Assembly (NCBI GenBank): GCA_035327585.1
Contig: DAOLDD010000002.1
Location: 62,001 to 126,000 of the forward strand
DNA: 64,000 nt
Direction of reading: 5' to 3'
Source of the DNA: JAMLJG01 sp035327585
GTDB lineage: Bacteria; Verrucomicrobiota; Kiritimatiellia; CAIVKH01
Part shown: positions 43,349 to 50,924 of the stretch, piece after piece
Layout of the letters: each line of letters begins with the position of its first letter
Position numbering within the stretch: position 1 is the stretch's first letter
Notes under the pieces: model-generated
The model's input: only the letters and a program-made list of their open reading frames with translations
Databases searched by the model: none
Told to the model about the DNA's origin: nothing
Made by a program: the position numbers and the translations under genes

Positions 43349-44832
43349 CCCGCGGCGATCCGTTTGATGCGCTGGAATCGCGCGTAGGCCTCGTCCCATC
43401 CTTCCGCGCGCCCCGGCTTAACAACCACGCAACCGAACGAGGAGCGCACCAGTTCGCGGCCCGCGGCGAGCGACGGCAGCCGCTTCAGCGCGATCATTTG
43501 CATCAATACGTTGCCAATCGCCGTCGCCTCGACGGGACCGGTCATCACGGGCCGTTGCAGTGCGTCCGCCGTGTACTGGTTCAACAAGCTTTCGCGCGAG
43601 CCACCGCCGACAATGTGCAGGCCGGGATACGACTTGCCCGTCAACGACTCCAACTCACCGAAAACCTCGCGATAGCGCAGGGCCAGGCTCTCGTACACCA
43701 CGCGCGCGATTTCGCCGTGTGACTTCGGCGCCTTTTGCCCCGTGCGGCGGCAGAACGCGGCGATGCGTGCCGGCATGTCGCAGGTTTTCGCGAAATCCGG
43801 GTGATCCGGATCAATAAATGCCGTGAACGGCCGCGCACTCGCCGCACCGCTCCGGAGATCCTCGAAGGCGACCTCCTGGCCCCGCTGCTTCCAGGCGCGA
43901 CGGCACTCCTGCAACAGCCAGAGTCCGCAGATGTTCTTCAGCAGGCGGATCGTGCCGCACACGCCGCCCTCATTCGTAAAGCCGAGCTTGTAGCTTTGCT
44001 CCGTGATGACCGGCTTGCGTGTTTCCACGCCCATCAGCGACCACGTTCCCGAACTGAGGTACACAAAATCCGAACCAACGGCGGGCACGGCGGCCACGGC
44101 GGACGCGGTATCGTGGCTGCCCGGCGCCACCACGCGCACCCCACGCAGGCCTGTTTCCTCCGCCACCTCCGGCAGGAGCGGTCCCAACACCGTGCCCGGA
44201 TTCACCAGTTTGCCGAAAATTTTAGCGGGCGCGCCCAGCCTGCGAATCACCGGCGCACTCCACCTCCGCGTGCGCGCATCAAGCAACTGGCTCGTGCTCG
44301 CAATGGTGTATTCGTTCACCGCGCGGCCGGAGAGCCAGAAGTGGATCAGGTCGGGCGTGAACAACAGGCGGTCCGCCGCCGCCAGCGCGGGAGACGTGCG
44401 CGCCACCTCCGACATCAGCTGGAAAATCGTGTTGAAGAACATGAATTGGATGCCCGTCGCCTCGTAAAGGCTGCGGCGGCCTACCCGGCGAAACGTGCGC
44501 TCCATCATCCCGTCGGTTCGCTTGTCCCGGTATTGGAACGGAACACCAAGTAGAAAACCGTCGCGGTCCAGCAGGCCGTAATCGACGCCCCACGTATCCA
44601 CGCCCACGCTGGCGATGGAGCGGCCGTGCAGCCGCGCCGCGTTCGCGAGGCCGGCCTTGATCTCCGTGAACAGGCCGACGGCATTCCAATGAAAATGCCC
44701 GTTCAGCGCGTGCCCGGCATTCGGGAATCGATTCACCTCGTCGAGGCAAAGCGATTTTCCATCATATACGCCGGCCAGCACACGCCCATTTGAGGCGCCA
44801 AGATCAACCGCCAGATAAACCTGCTTCTTCAT
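43345..44832 (-). CDS. rhaB: Rhamnulokinase-like FGGY sugar kinase
   Basis: 495 residues. The FGGY fold begins YLAVDLGASNGRVLAG (ATP loop 1), has GVDTWGVDYGLLD (catalytic Asp region), QYRDKRTDGMM, and LSSGTWSLMGVE and IVGGGSRESLLNQ in the C-domain; these segments match RhaB. It would phosphorylate L-rhamnulose or a related ketose at C1. Start ATG 44832 has GGGAAG upstream. A DeoR regulator precedes it; an outer-membrane efflux gene follows with a 4-bp overlap. Confidence 0.85.
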   Translation of the reverse strand: MKKQVYLAVDLGASNGRVLAGVYDGKSLCLDEVNRFPNAGHALNGHFHWNAVGLFTEIKAGLANAARLHGRSIASVGVDTWGVDYGLLDRDGFLLGVPFQYRDKRTDGMMERTFRRVGRRSLYEATGIQFMFFNTIFQLMSEVARTSPALAAADRLLFTPDLIHFWLSGRAVNEYTIASTSQLLDARTRRWSAPVIRRLGAPAKIFGKLVNPGTVLGPLLPEVAEETGLRGVRVVAPGSHDTASAVAAVPAVGSDFVYLSSGTWSLMGVETRKPVITEQSYKLGFTNEGGVCGTIRLLKNICGLWLLQECRRAWKQRGQEVAFEDLRSGAASARPFTAFIDPDHPDFAKTCDMPARIAAFCRRTGQKAPKSHGEIARVVYESLALRYREVFGELESLTGKSYPGLHIVGGGSRESLLNQYTADALQRPVMTGPVEATAIGNVLMQMIALKRLPSLAAGRELVRSSFGCVVVKPGRAEGWDEAYARFQRIKRIAAG

Positions 44833-44875
44833 GCTCACTTCCCGCTGTTGCTCATTCGACAATGTTGCGCGTTGG

Positions 44876-45637
44876 CTACAGTACCGCGGCCCGCGTCACC
44901 GGAACACCCTGATCCTCCAACGCGCGGCAAAAGGCCTCCGGGGCACGGTCATCCGTGATCAGCCGTGAAAACGCCGACGCCGGGGCCAGGATCGACAAGG
45001 CGCGAATGCCGAGCTTGCTGCTGTCGATCATCAGGTATCGCTTGTCCGAAATTTCCATCATAACGCGGCGGACCATCGCCTGCTCCTCGCTCATGTCACT
45101 CGCCCCGCGCTGCAGGTCGAGTCCGCGACAGGAAACGAACAGCCGCCCCGCGTGATACCTCCGCAACGCCAGTTGCGCCTCCGATCCGACGAAGGACATC
45201 GAGGTCGGAACCAGCGTGCCACCGGTTGAAATCAGTCGGCAATGCTGCCGCTCCGCCAACACCAGCGAGACGTGCAACGCATTGGTAATCACCGTCAGCG
45301 GAATTTCCGGCAGCCGTTTTGCGAGAAACCACGACGTGGAACTCGCGTCGAGGATCAGTGTATCGCCTTCGCTGATCAACTTGACCGCCTCCCGGACGAT
45401 CGCCTCCTTCTCCACCGTGTTCACATACTCGCGCTGCCAGTGCGGCGTCTCCCTCTGCTCCTGCGCCACCGCGCCGCCATGACTCCGCGTCAGGCGGCCA
45501 TCCTGCTCCAGCTTGTCCAGATCGCGGCGTATGGTCTCTTCCGTAACGTCGAATCGCTCCGCCAATTCCGCGACACGCGCGCTTCCCCTCGCCGCAAGCA
45601 ATGCTATAATCTCCCGCTGCCGTTCCAACGCTAGCAT
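44876..45637 (-). CDS. DeoR-family transcriptional regulator
   Basis: 253 residues. The winged HTH (1-55) reads ERQREIIALLAARGSARVAELAERFDVTEETIRRDL, here named only by its ends: the recognition helix is EETIRRDLDKL. The C-terminal DeoR sugar-phosphate sensor domain includes DASSTSWFLAKRL and FVGSEAQLALR. It probably responds to a phosphorylated sugar from the flanking catabolic genes. It shares an AT-rich divergent region with the PHP-domain gene. SD AAGGGG before the ATG. Confidence 0.9.
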   Translation of the reverse strand: MLALERQREIIALLAARGSARVAELAERFDVTEETIRRDLDKLEQDGRLTRSHGGAVAQEQRETPHWQREYVNTVEKEAIVREAVKLISEGDTLILDASSTSWFLAKRLPEIPLTVITNALHVSLVLAERQHCRLISTGGTLVPTSMSFVGSEAQLALRRYHAGRLFVSCRGLDLQRGASDMSEEQAMVRRVMMEISDKRYLMIDSSKLGIRALSILAPASAFSRLITDDRAPEAFCRALEDQGVPVTRAAVL

Positions 45638-45659
45638 AGGATCCCCTTTTCCGCCGTCC

Positions 45660-45785
45660 CACTCACGAAACAGATCGATCGAAATATTTTTGAATAGCTT
45701 TGTTTATGAATTATTTTCTTTTATTTCGGAAACATATCAATAATATCAAAGATTATCAAAAGTAATTTTGGCAAGTCATCGTCAA
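45660..45785. promoter_or_regulatory. AT-rich divergent control region with phased TATCAA repeats
   Basis: This gap between the DeoR and PHP genes is strikingly AT-rich against the GC-rich background. TATCAA occurs three times in phase (45735, 45744, 45754; 9-10 bp apart). DeoR-family operators are often direct repeats about one helical turn apart, so this is a likely autoregulatory operator for both directions. Confidence 0.6.
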
Positions 45786-47120
45786 ATGAAAGATAAAACC
45801 ACAGAATCGGCTGGATGGGAAGTTCAACTCGACAGCTTGGACGCGAGAGAACGGGCACGGGCGATTGAGGCATTCCGAAAGGACGCTGACACGATTCGCC
45901 GTGCGGCGCCGCCACGTTTTCAGCCCGGCAATTTGCACGGCCACAGCTTCTACTCCTTTAATTGCTACGGCTACTCGCCCACCCGCTATGCCTTGCTGGC
46001 GCGTCGCTTCGGCATGGATGTTGCCGGCCTGGTGGATTTCGATGTGCTCGACGGCCTCGACGAATTCCACGCGGCGGGTCGGCTGCTGGATCTCCGCACG
46101 GTCGTAAGCATTGAAACGCGTGTCAGTGTTCCCGAGTTCGCCACACGCGTCATCAACTCCCCGGGCGAGCCCGGCATCGCCTACCACATGGCCTGCGGTT
46201 TCGCACAGACGCCCGACAATCCACGTACCGCCGCGTTCCTCCACGATCTGCGCGAACGCTCCGCGCGCCGCAACCGCGCCGTCGTCGAACGCGTAAATCC
46301 CTTCCTCGACCCGGCCGTCATCGACCCGGACGACGTCGCACGCGCGCTCACGCCCTCCGGCAACGCCACCGAGCGCCACCTCGTTCTCGCCTATGCACGG
46401 AAAGCCGCCGCCGTCATCGGCGCCGACGGACTCCTGGCCTTCTGGACCAAAAAACTGGGACCGGGCCTCGAAACCAGGGACCTGCCCGAATCGCCCAAAC
46501 TGCTGAATCTCATCCGCGCCAAAACCATGAAGGCGGGCGGCCCCGGCTACGTCGCCCCCACGCCCGACAGCTTCCCCGCCCTCGCCGACTTCAATCAATG
46601 GGCCGTGCGCGCAGGCGCAATCCCCACCGTTGCCTGGCTGGACGGCACCTCCGCGGGCGAGCAGGCCATGCAGGAATACTGCGCCCTGGCCGCGGAAAGC
46701 GGCGCGGCGGCGCTCAACATTATCCCCGACCGCAACTTCACCCCCGGCGTGGTCGATCAGAAACTGCGCCACCTGCGGGACGTCGTCGTGCTCGCGGAAA
46801 GCCTGCACTGGCCCGTCATCGCCGGCACCGAAATGAACAGTCCCGGCCAGCGCTTCGTCGACCAGTTCGACACCGCGGAACTGCGCCCGCTCGTTCCCGT
46901 CTTCCAGCGCGGCGCGCGCGTGCTCTACGCGCATACCGCGCTCCAGCGCGCCGCCGGCATCGGTTACCTGGGCAGCTGGGCCGACCGCCATCTGCCCCGC
47001 CGCGAGGACCGCCTCGGCTGGTTCGCCGAACTCGGCGGCCAGCTCACCCCCTCCACCGAACCCGCCCTGCAAGGCATCAGCGCCGCCGACACGCCCGACG
47101 CGATCCGCGGCCGCATTTAA
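45786..47120 (+). CDS. PHP-domain protein of a sugar locus
   Basis: 444 residues. The metal-binding start LHGHSFYSFNCYGYSP (about 46-60) is the PHP pattern, followed by GLVDFDVLDGLDEF and a later IETRVSVPEF with acidic ligands. The C-terminal half has ERRH-poor alpha/beta text and GTEMNSPGQRFVD and ALYAHT-like segments. PHP proteins hydrolyse phosphoesters, so a sugar phosphate is a plausible substrate. Start ATG 45786 has a weak SD. The stop precedes repeat site D by 3 bp. Confidence 0.7.
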   Translation: MKDKTTESAGWEVQLDSLDARERARAIEAFRKDADTIRRAAPPRFQPGNLHGHSFYSFNCYGYSPTRYALLARRFGMDVAGLVDFDVLDGLDEFHAAGRLLDLRTVVSIETRVSVPEFATRVINSPGEPGIAYHMACGFAQTPDNPRTAAFLHDLRERSARRNRAVVERVNPFLDPAVIDPDDVARALTPSGNATERHLVLAYARKAAAVIGADGLLAFWTKKLGPGLETRDLPESPKLLNLIRAKTMKAGGPGYVAPTPDSFPALADFNQWAVRAGAIPTVAWLDGTSAGEQAMQEYCALAAESGAAALNIIPDRNFTPGVVDQKLRHLRDVVVLAESLHWPVIAGTEMNSPGQRFVDQFDTAELRPLVPVFQRGARVLYAHTALQRAAGIGYLGSWADRHLPRREDRLGWFAELGGQLTPSTEPALQGISAADTPDAIRGRI

Positions 47121-47123
47121 TTT

Positions 47124-47169
47124 TTACAGACGTTGCAAGCGCACGAAATCGTTTTTACAGACGTTGAAG
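47124..47169 (+). repeat. Paired 15-bp dyad element, site D
   Basis: Copies TTACAGACGTTGCAA (47124-47138) and TTACAGACGTTGAAG (47155-47169) are 31 bp apart. It spans the gap between the PHP and dehydrogenase genes. Its spacer GCGCACGAAATCGTTT is the least A-rich of the five. The second copy runs into the AAGGAG ribosome binding site of the next gene. Confidence 0.88.
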
Positions 47170-47180
47170 GAGTCCCGGAA

Positions 47181-48749
47181 ATGAGCACGACGACATTGCC
47201 CGCAGCGCAACGCGCGATCCAACTGGTCGGACCCGACCAGCTTGTCCTGAACGCCGCGAAAACCATCCCGTCGCCCGGCCCCTACCAGGTCCTCGCCCGC
47301 GTCGAGGTCACGGGCCTCTGTTTTTCCGACCTCAAATTGCTCAAGCAATTCGATGGACACGTCCGCAAGTCGGAAATCCTCACCGCCCTCGCGCCGGAAA
47401 CACTCGCGGAAATACCCAGCTATGTGCCGGGCAACACCCCCACCGTGCCGGGCCATGAAACCGTCGTCCGGATCGTCGCCGTCGGCGCACGCGTCACCAG
47501 CGTGAAGCCGGGCGACCGCCGGCTCGTGCAAACGGACTATCGATGGCTGAAGACGGCCAACTCGAACGCCGCATTCGGCTACAATTTTGAAGGTGCCCTG
47601 CAAGAGTATGTGCTCATGGATGAACGCGCGATCACCTCGCCGGACGGTGAATCGATGCTGATTCCCGCGGCAGCGGATCTCTCCGCCTCCGCCATCGCGC
47701 TCGTCGAACCCTGGGCCTGCGTCGAGGATTCCTACGTGGTGCGCGAACGGAACGCGCCGAAACCCGGCGGACGCATGCTGACCGTCGACTGCGCCACCCA
47801 CTCGCTGGCGCAGATTGAAATGCTGGAGGACGCCGCGCTCGATGACGTCGTCTTCCTGGGCGCGAATGCGGACCTCTTGGAGACGCTCTTCCCGAAAGTC
47901 GCGAAAAACGGACTCGTCAACATCGTGCAACGCGGCGAAAAATTCGGGCGTCCCGTCGTGACCCCCGTCGGCCGTGTGCACTACGGCGGCGTCCGCATCA
48001 CCGGCACCGCGGGTGCGAATCCGGAGGAGGGCTACCGCGCCATCCCGCCAAACGGCGAGATTCGTCCCGGCGATACGATCAACGTCGTCGGCGCGGCCGG
48101 CCCCATGGGCACCATGCACGTGATCCGCAACATCTGCCAGGGCGTGCCGGACATCCGCGTCTGGGGCGGCGACATGAGCGATGAACGCCTCGCGCAACTG
48201 ATGAAGGTCGCCGGACCGCTCGCGAAGGAGCGCGGCGTGACGTTCGAAACGTACAATGCGAAAACATCTCCGCCCGCCGGCCCGTTCAGCTACATCGCGC
48301 TGATGGTGCCCGCGCCCGCGCTCGTCGCGCAGGCGGTCGACCAGGCCGCGCCCGGCGCGCTCATCAACATCTTCGCGGGCATCCCCGCGACCGTCTCGCA
48401 CCCCATCGACCTCGATGCCTATGTCGCGAAGCAGGCGTACTTCATCGGGACCAGCGGCAGTACGTTGGAGGACATGCGCATCGTTCTCAAAAAGGTCACG
48501 GAGCGTTCCCTCGACACGAATCTCTCCGTCGCCGCGGTCAGCGGCCTCGATGGCGCGATCGACGGCATCCGCGCGGTCGAGAAGCAGCTCATCGCGGGCA
48601 AGATACTGGTCTACCCGTCGTGTCGCGGGCTTCCCCTCACGCCGCTCGCCGACCTCGCCAAATCGCACCCCGCCGTGCACGCGAAACTTCGCAACGGCCT
48701 CTGGACGCGCGAGGCGGAACTCGCGCTGCTTGCCGCCTGCCAGTCGTAA
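47181..48749 (+). CDS. Zinc-type alcohol dehydrogenase-like protein
   Basis: 522 residues, longer than a usual 340-380-residue MDR enzyme. The N-terminal GroES-like domain has VTGLCFSDLKLL with the zinc-type Cys and VPGHETVVRIVAVGARV. The cofactor domain has INVVGAAGPMGTMHVIR. An insertion of about 100 residues separates them. It resembles sorbose/sorbitol-phosphate reductase-type MDR proteins, but the substrate is not certain. Start ATG 47181 has AAGGAG that overlaps repeat site D. Confidence 0.72.
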   Translation: MSTTTLPAAQRAIQLVGPDQLVLNAAKTIPSPGPYQVLARVEVTGLCFSDLKLLKQFDGHVRKSEILTALAPETLAEIPSYVPGNTPTVPGHETVVRIVAVGARVTSVKPGDRRLVQTDYRWLKTANSNAAFGYNFEGALQEYVLMDERAITSPDGESMLIPAAADLSASAIALVEPWACVEDSYVVRERNAPKPGGRMLTVDCATHSLAQIEMLEDAALDDVVFLGANADLLETLFPKVAKNGLVNIVQRGEKFGRPVVTPVGRVHYGGVRITGTAGANPEEGYRAIPPNGEIRPGDTINVVGAAGPMGTMHVIRNICQGVPDIRVWGGDMSDERLAQLMKVAGPLAKERGVTFETYNAKTSPPAGPFSYIALMVPAPALVAQAVDQAAPGALINIFAGIPATVSHPIDLDAYVAKQAYFIGTSGSTLEDMRIVLKKVTERSLDTNLSVAAVSGLDGAIDGIRAVEKQLIAGKILVYPSCRGLPLTPLADLAKSHPAVHAKLRNGLWTREAELALLAACQS

Positions 48750-48785
48750 AGCATTCACCCACCACCCAACTCCCGGAGTATCACC

Positions 48786-49595
48786 ATGTCCGTGCTCAGT
48801 TCACAAAAGGCCGTCATCACGGGAGCCGCGCAGGGTCTTGGCGCCGCGCTCGCGGAGCGGCTCGCGTCCGAAGGCTGCGACCTCGTTCTGTTCGACCTCA
48901 AGCAGGAGGCGGTGCAGCGGACCGCCCAAGCGGTGGCCGCCGCGACGGGTCGCCGCGTACTCGCCGTCGCCGGCGACATCACGAAGGAGGAAGACGTCAA
49001 ACGGCTCTTCGACGAGGCGCACCAGGCCTTCGGGCGGATCGACGTCGTCGTCGCGAACGCCGCCATCCTCATCGCCGAACCGATCGACGTGGCGGACGCG
49101 GAGAAGTGGCGCGCCGTGATGAACGTGAATTTGTTCGGCCAGTTCCTCACCTTCAAGCACGCCTGCCGCGTGATGAAGACCCAGCGTTCGGGCTCCATCA
49201 TTCAGATCAACTCGAAGTCCGGGAAGAAGGGCAGCGCGGCCAATTCGGCCTACGCCGCCAGCAAGTTCGGCGGCATCGGCCTCGTGCAGAGCGTCGCGCT
49301 TGAAATGGCGCCCCACGGTGTCCGCGTCAACGCCATCTGCCCCGGCAACCTGCTCGATTCGCCCCTCTGGACGGACTCTGAGCGCGGACTCTTCACCCAG
49401 TACTTCAAGGCTGGCAAGGTGCCCGGCGCGAAGACCTTGGAGGATGTGCGTGACTTCTACATCAACCAGGTTCCCATGCGCCGCGGTTGCCGTTATGAGG
49501 ACGTCGGAAACGTCGTCGTCTTCCTTGCGTCGAGCCAATCCGGCTACATGACGGGACAGGCGATTAACGTGACGGGCGGCCAGGAAATGCGTTAG
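48786..49595 (+). CDS. srlD: Sorbitol-6-phosphate dehydrogenase-like SDR
   Basis: 269 residues. SDR motifs TGAAQGLG, NAAILI, INSKSGKKGS and YAASKFGGIGL are present. The C-terminal text NLLDSPLW, then VPMRRGCRYEDV and TGQAINVTGG closely resembles sorbitol-6-phosphate 2-dehydrogenase (SrlD). It probably oxidises a phosphorylated polyol to a ketose phosphate with NAD. An SD-like GGAG lies upstream. It follows the MDR gene in a sugar operon. Confidence 0.78.
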   Translation: MSVLSSQKAVITGAAQGLGAALAERLASEGCDLVLFDLKQEAVQRTAQAVAAATGRRVLAVAGDITKEEDVKRLFDEAHQAFGRIDVVVANAAILIAEPIDVADAEKWRAVMNVNLFGQFLTFKHACRVMKTQRSGSIIQINSKSGKKGSAANSAYAASKFGGIGLVQSVALEMAPHGVRVNAICPGNLLDSPLWTDSERGLFTQYFKAGKVPGAKTLEDVRDFYINQVPMRRGCRYEDVGNVVVFLASSQSGYMTGQAINVTGGQEMR

Positions 49596-49632
49596 ACTGC
49601 GGAGCAATTGTAGAGGCCAGCCCGGAAACCTC

Positions 49633-49735
49633 TTGGCCCCCGGCGGGCTTGCCCCGCCGGAGCCCAAGTTCGCTTCGCTACCGCGTGACAGCGAAACTTT
49701 CGCTCCCGCGACGCGAGGTCGCGGGGGGCGACTAC
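49633..49735. repeat. Dispersed hairpin repeat, copy ii, between the SDR and eda genes
   Basis: The hairpin CCGGCGGG-CTTGC-CCCGCCGG (49640-49660) is followed by AGCCCAAGTTCGCT, the same tail as copy i after nikR (29636-29656). Its third stem pair is G-C where copy i has A-T and copy iii has T-A. Further GC hairpins follow (GCGAAACTTTCGC, CCCGCGACGCGAGGTCGCGGG). The 192-bp gap holds no gene; it may terminate the upstream operon. Confidence 0.8.
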
Positions 49736-49787
49736 ACTGAATTGGGGCGGAGTTGATAGACAACGTACTTCAAGGGAGGGCTTTCGC

Positions 49788-50411
49788 ATGCAGGAGATTC
49801 TGGATCAGCGGGTGGTTCCGGTCGCCGTGATTGAGCGGGTCGAGGACGCCGTCCCCGTCGCAAAAGCGCTCATTGCGGGTGGCCTCACTACGCTGGAACT
49901 GACGCTGCGCACTCCCGCTGCGCTGGAGTGTCTCATCGCGATCCGGCGCGACGTTCCGGAAATGAAAGTCGGCGCGGGCACGGTGCTCACCTCCGAGCAG
50001 GTGCGCAAAGTCGCGGAGGCCGGCGCGTACTTCGCCGTCGCGCCCGGTTTGAACCCGCGCATCGTCGCCCTCGCGAAGGTCCGTAAGTTGCCGTTCTATC
50101 CCGGGGTGATGACGCCGTCCGACGTGGAACACGGGCTCGAACTCGGCTGCACGTTGCAGAAATTTTTCCCCGCTGAAGCCGCGGGTGGGCTGAACATGAT
50201 CAAGGCCCTCGCGGGCCCCTACGCCCACACCGGCTTAAAATTGATTCCGCTCGGCGGCGTCACCGCGCAGAACATGAAAGAGTATCTCGCGAACCCACTC
50301 GTCGCCGCCGTTGGCGGTTCCTGGCTGGTGGACAAGAAACTCGTCGCCGCCAAAGACTGGTCCGGCATCACCGCCCTCGCCCGCGAAGCCGCCACGCTCG
50401 CCAAGTCCTGA
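49788..50411 (+). CDS. eda: KHG/KDPG aldolase
   Basis: 207 residues of the Eda family: the catalytic Glu in TTLELTLRTP, the Schiff-base Lys in CTLQKFFPAEAAGG (about residue 129) and LIPLGGV. It splits 2-keto-3-deoxy-6-phosphogluconate or related keto acids into pyruvate and an aldehyde phosphate. SD: GGGAGGG before ATG 49788. It sits apart by 192 bp from the sugar operon and may have its own control. Confidence 0.92.
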   Translation: MQEILDQRVVPVAVIERVEDAVPVAKALIAGGLTTLELTLRTPAALECLIAIRRDVPEMKVGAGTVLTSEQVRKVAEAGAYFAVAPGLNPRIVALAKVRKLPFYPGVMTPSDVEHGLELGCTLQKFFPAEAAGGLNMIKALAGPYAHTGLKLIPLGGVTAQNMKEYLANPLVAAVGGSWLVDKKLVAAKDWSGITALAREAATLAKS

Positions 50412-50439
50412 CCAATCCGCCGCGAAACGCGCAGAGTCG

Positions 50440-50469
50440 TTGACAGCAAAGCGCCGTCTTTGCTACTCA
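50440..50469 (+). promoter_or_regulatory. Candidate tRNA-Leu promoter with palindromic spacer
   Basis: A perfect -35 TTGACA (50440-50445) stands 41 bp before the tRNA. The spacer is an inverted repeat GCAAAG-CGCCGT-CTTTGC (50446-50463), followed by a weak -10 TACTCA (50464-50469). Confidence 0.5.
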
Positions 50470-50486
50470 TGAACCTTCTTCCCGGC

Positions 50487-50573
50487 GCACCCGTGGTGGA
50501 ATTGGCAGACACGTAAGATTCAGGTTCTTATGCCTTTACCGGCGTGGGGGTTCAAGTCCCTCCGGGTGCACCA
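50487..50573 (+). tRNA. tRNA-Leu (anticodon CAG)
   Basis: The acceptor arms GCACCCG and CGGGTGC pair perfectly and are followed by ACCA, so CCA is encoded. The D-arm is GTGG-AATTGGCAGA-CAC. The anticodon stem TAAGA/TCTTA holds the loop TTCAGGT, anticodon CAG. A long variable arm (TGCCTTTACCGGCG) marks it as a class II tRNA. The T-loop is TTCAAGT. Confidence 0.95.
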
Positions 50574-50680
50574 TCCTTCGCCAAGGCTACGGCGGACAAG
50601 ACGGATGGCGCAGCCATCCTTACCGCGCGAAGGATGCCCTGCGAAGCGTCGCCCGGAGCGCGAGTGCGTAGCAGGGCCCG
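50574..50680. repeat. Hairpin-rich leader between tRNA-Leu and the GIY-YIG remnant
   Basis: The spacer contains several inverted repeats: CATCCTTCGC with GCGAAGGATG, GGATGGC-GCA-GCCATCC, and GCCCTGC with GCAGGGC. Such structure directly ahead of a truncated GIY-YIG frame suggests a decayed mobile cassette lodged behind the tRNA. No gene lies in it. Confidence 0.5.
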
Positions 50681-50821
50681 ATGACACTCCACACGGTATA
50701 TCTCCTCCGAAGCACAGCGAACGAGCAGAAGACGTATGTGGGATATACTAAGCGTCCCATCGAGCAGCGGTTTGACGATCACAACGCAGGCCGCGTGCCT
50801 TCCACGGCCCGCCAACCGTGA
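50681..50821 (+). pseudogene. Truncated GIY-YIG endonuclease remnant
   Basis: The frame from ATG 50681 reads 46 residues: MTLHTVYLLRSTANEQ, then TYVGYTKRPIEQRFDDHN, and stops at TGA. This is the N-terminal half of a YhbQ-type GIY-YIG domain (VYLLRS, then YVGYT for the YIG strand, then the RFxxH helix). Family members run on to about 80-95 residues; after the stop no recognisable continuation is found. It is likely a dead copy, close to tRNA-Leu. Confidence 0.75.
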
Positions 50822-50883
50822 CACAAACGTGACACGATCCTTGCCCTTCAGGCATGAGGACTTTCCCCGGTTTTCGATTGCCC

Positions 50884-50904
50884 CCTGCGGGCTTGCCCCG
50901 CAGG
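50884..50904. repeat. Dispersed hairpin repeat, copy iii
   Basis: CCTGCGGG-CTTGC-CCCGCAGG, flanked by GATTGCCC and AGCAAAAGTTCC, lies just before the stop of the convergent GT4 gene. The loop CTTGC is kept, while the third stem pair is T-A. Confidence 0.82.
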
Positions 50905-50924
50905 AGCAAAAGTTCCCCGGCTAG

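Noticed and set aside
47124..48758. 544-residue minus-strand frame opposite the MDR dehydrogenase
   Set aside because: The plus strand has a good SD, zinc-enzyme motifs and operon context; the opposite frame is a shadow.
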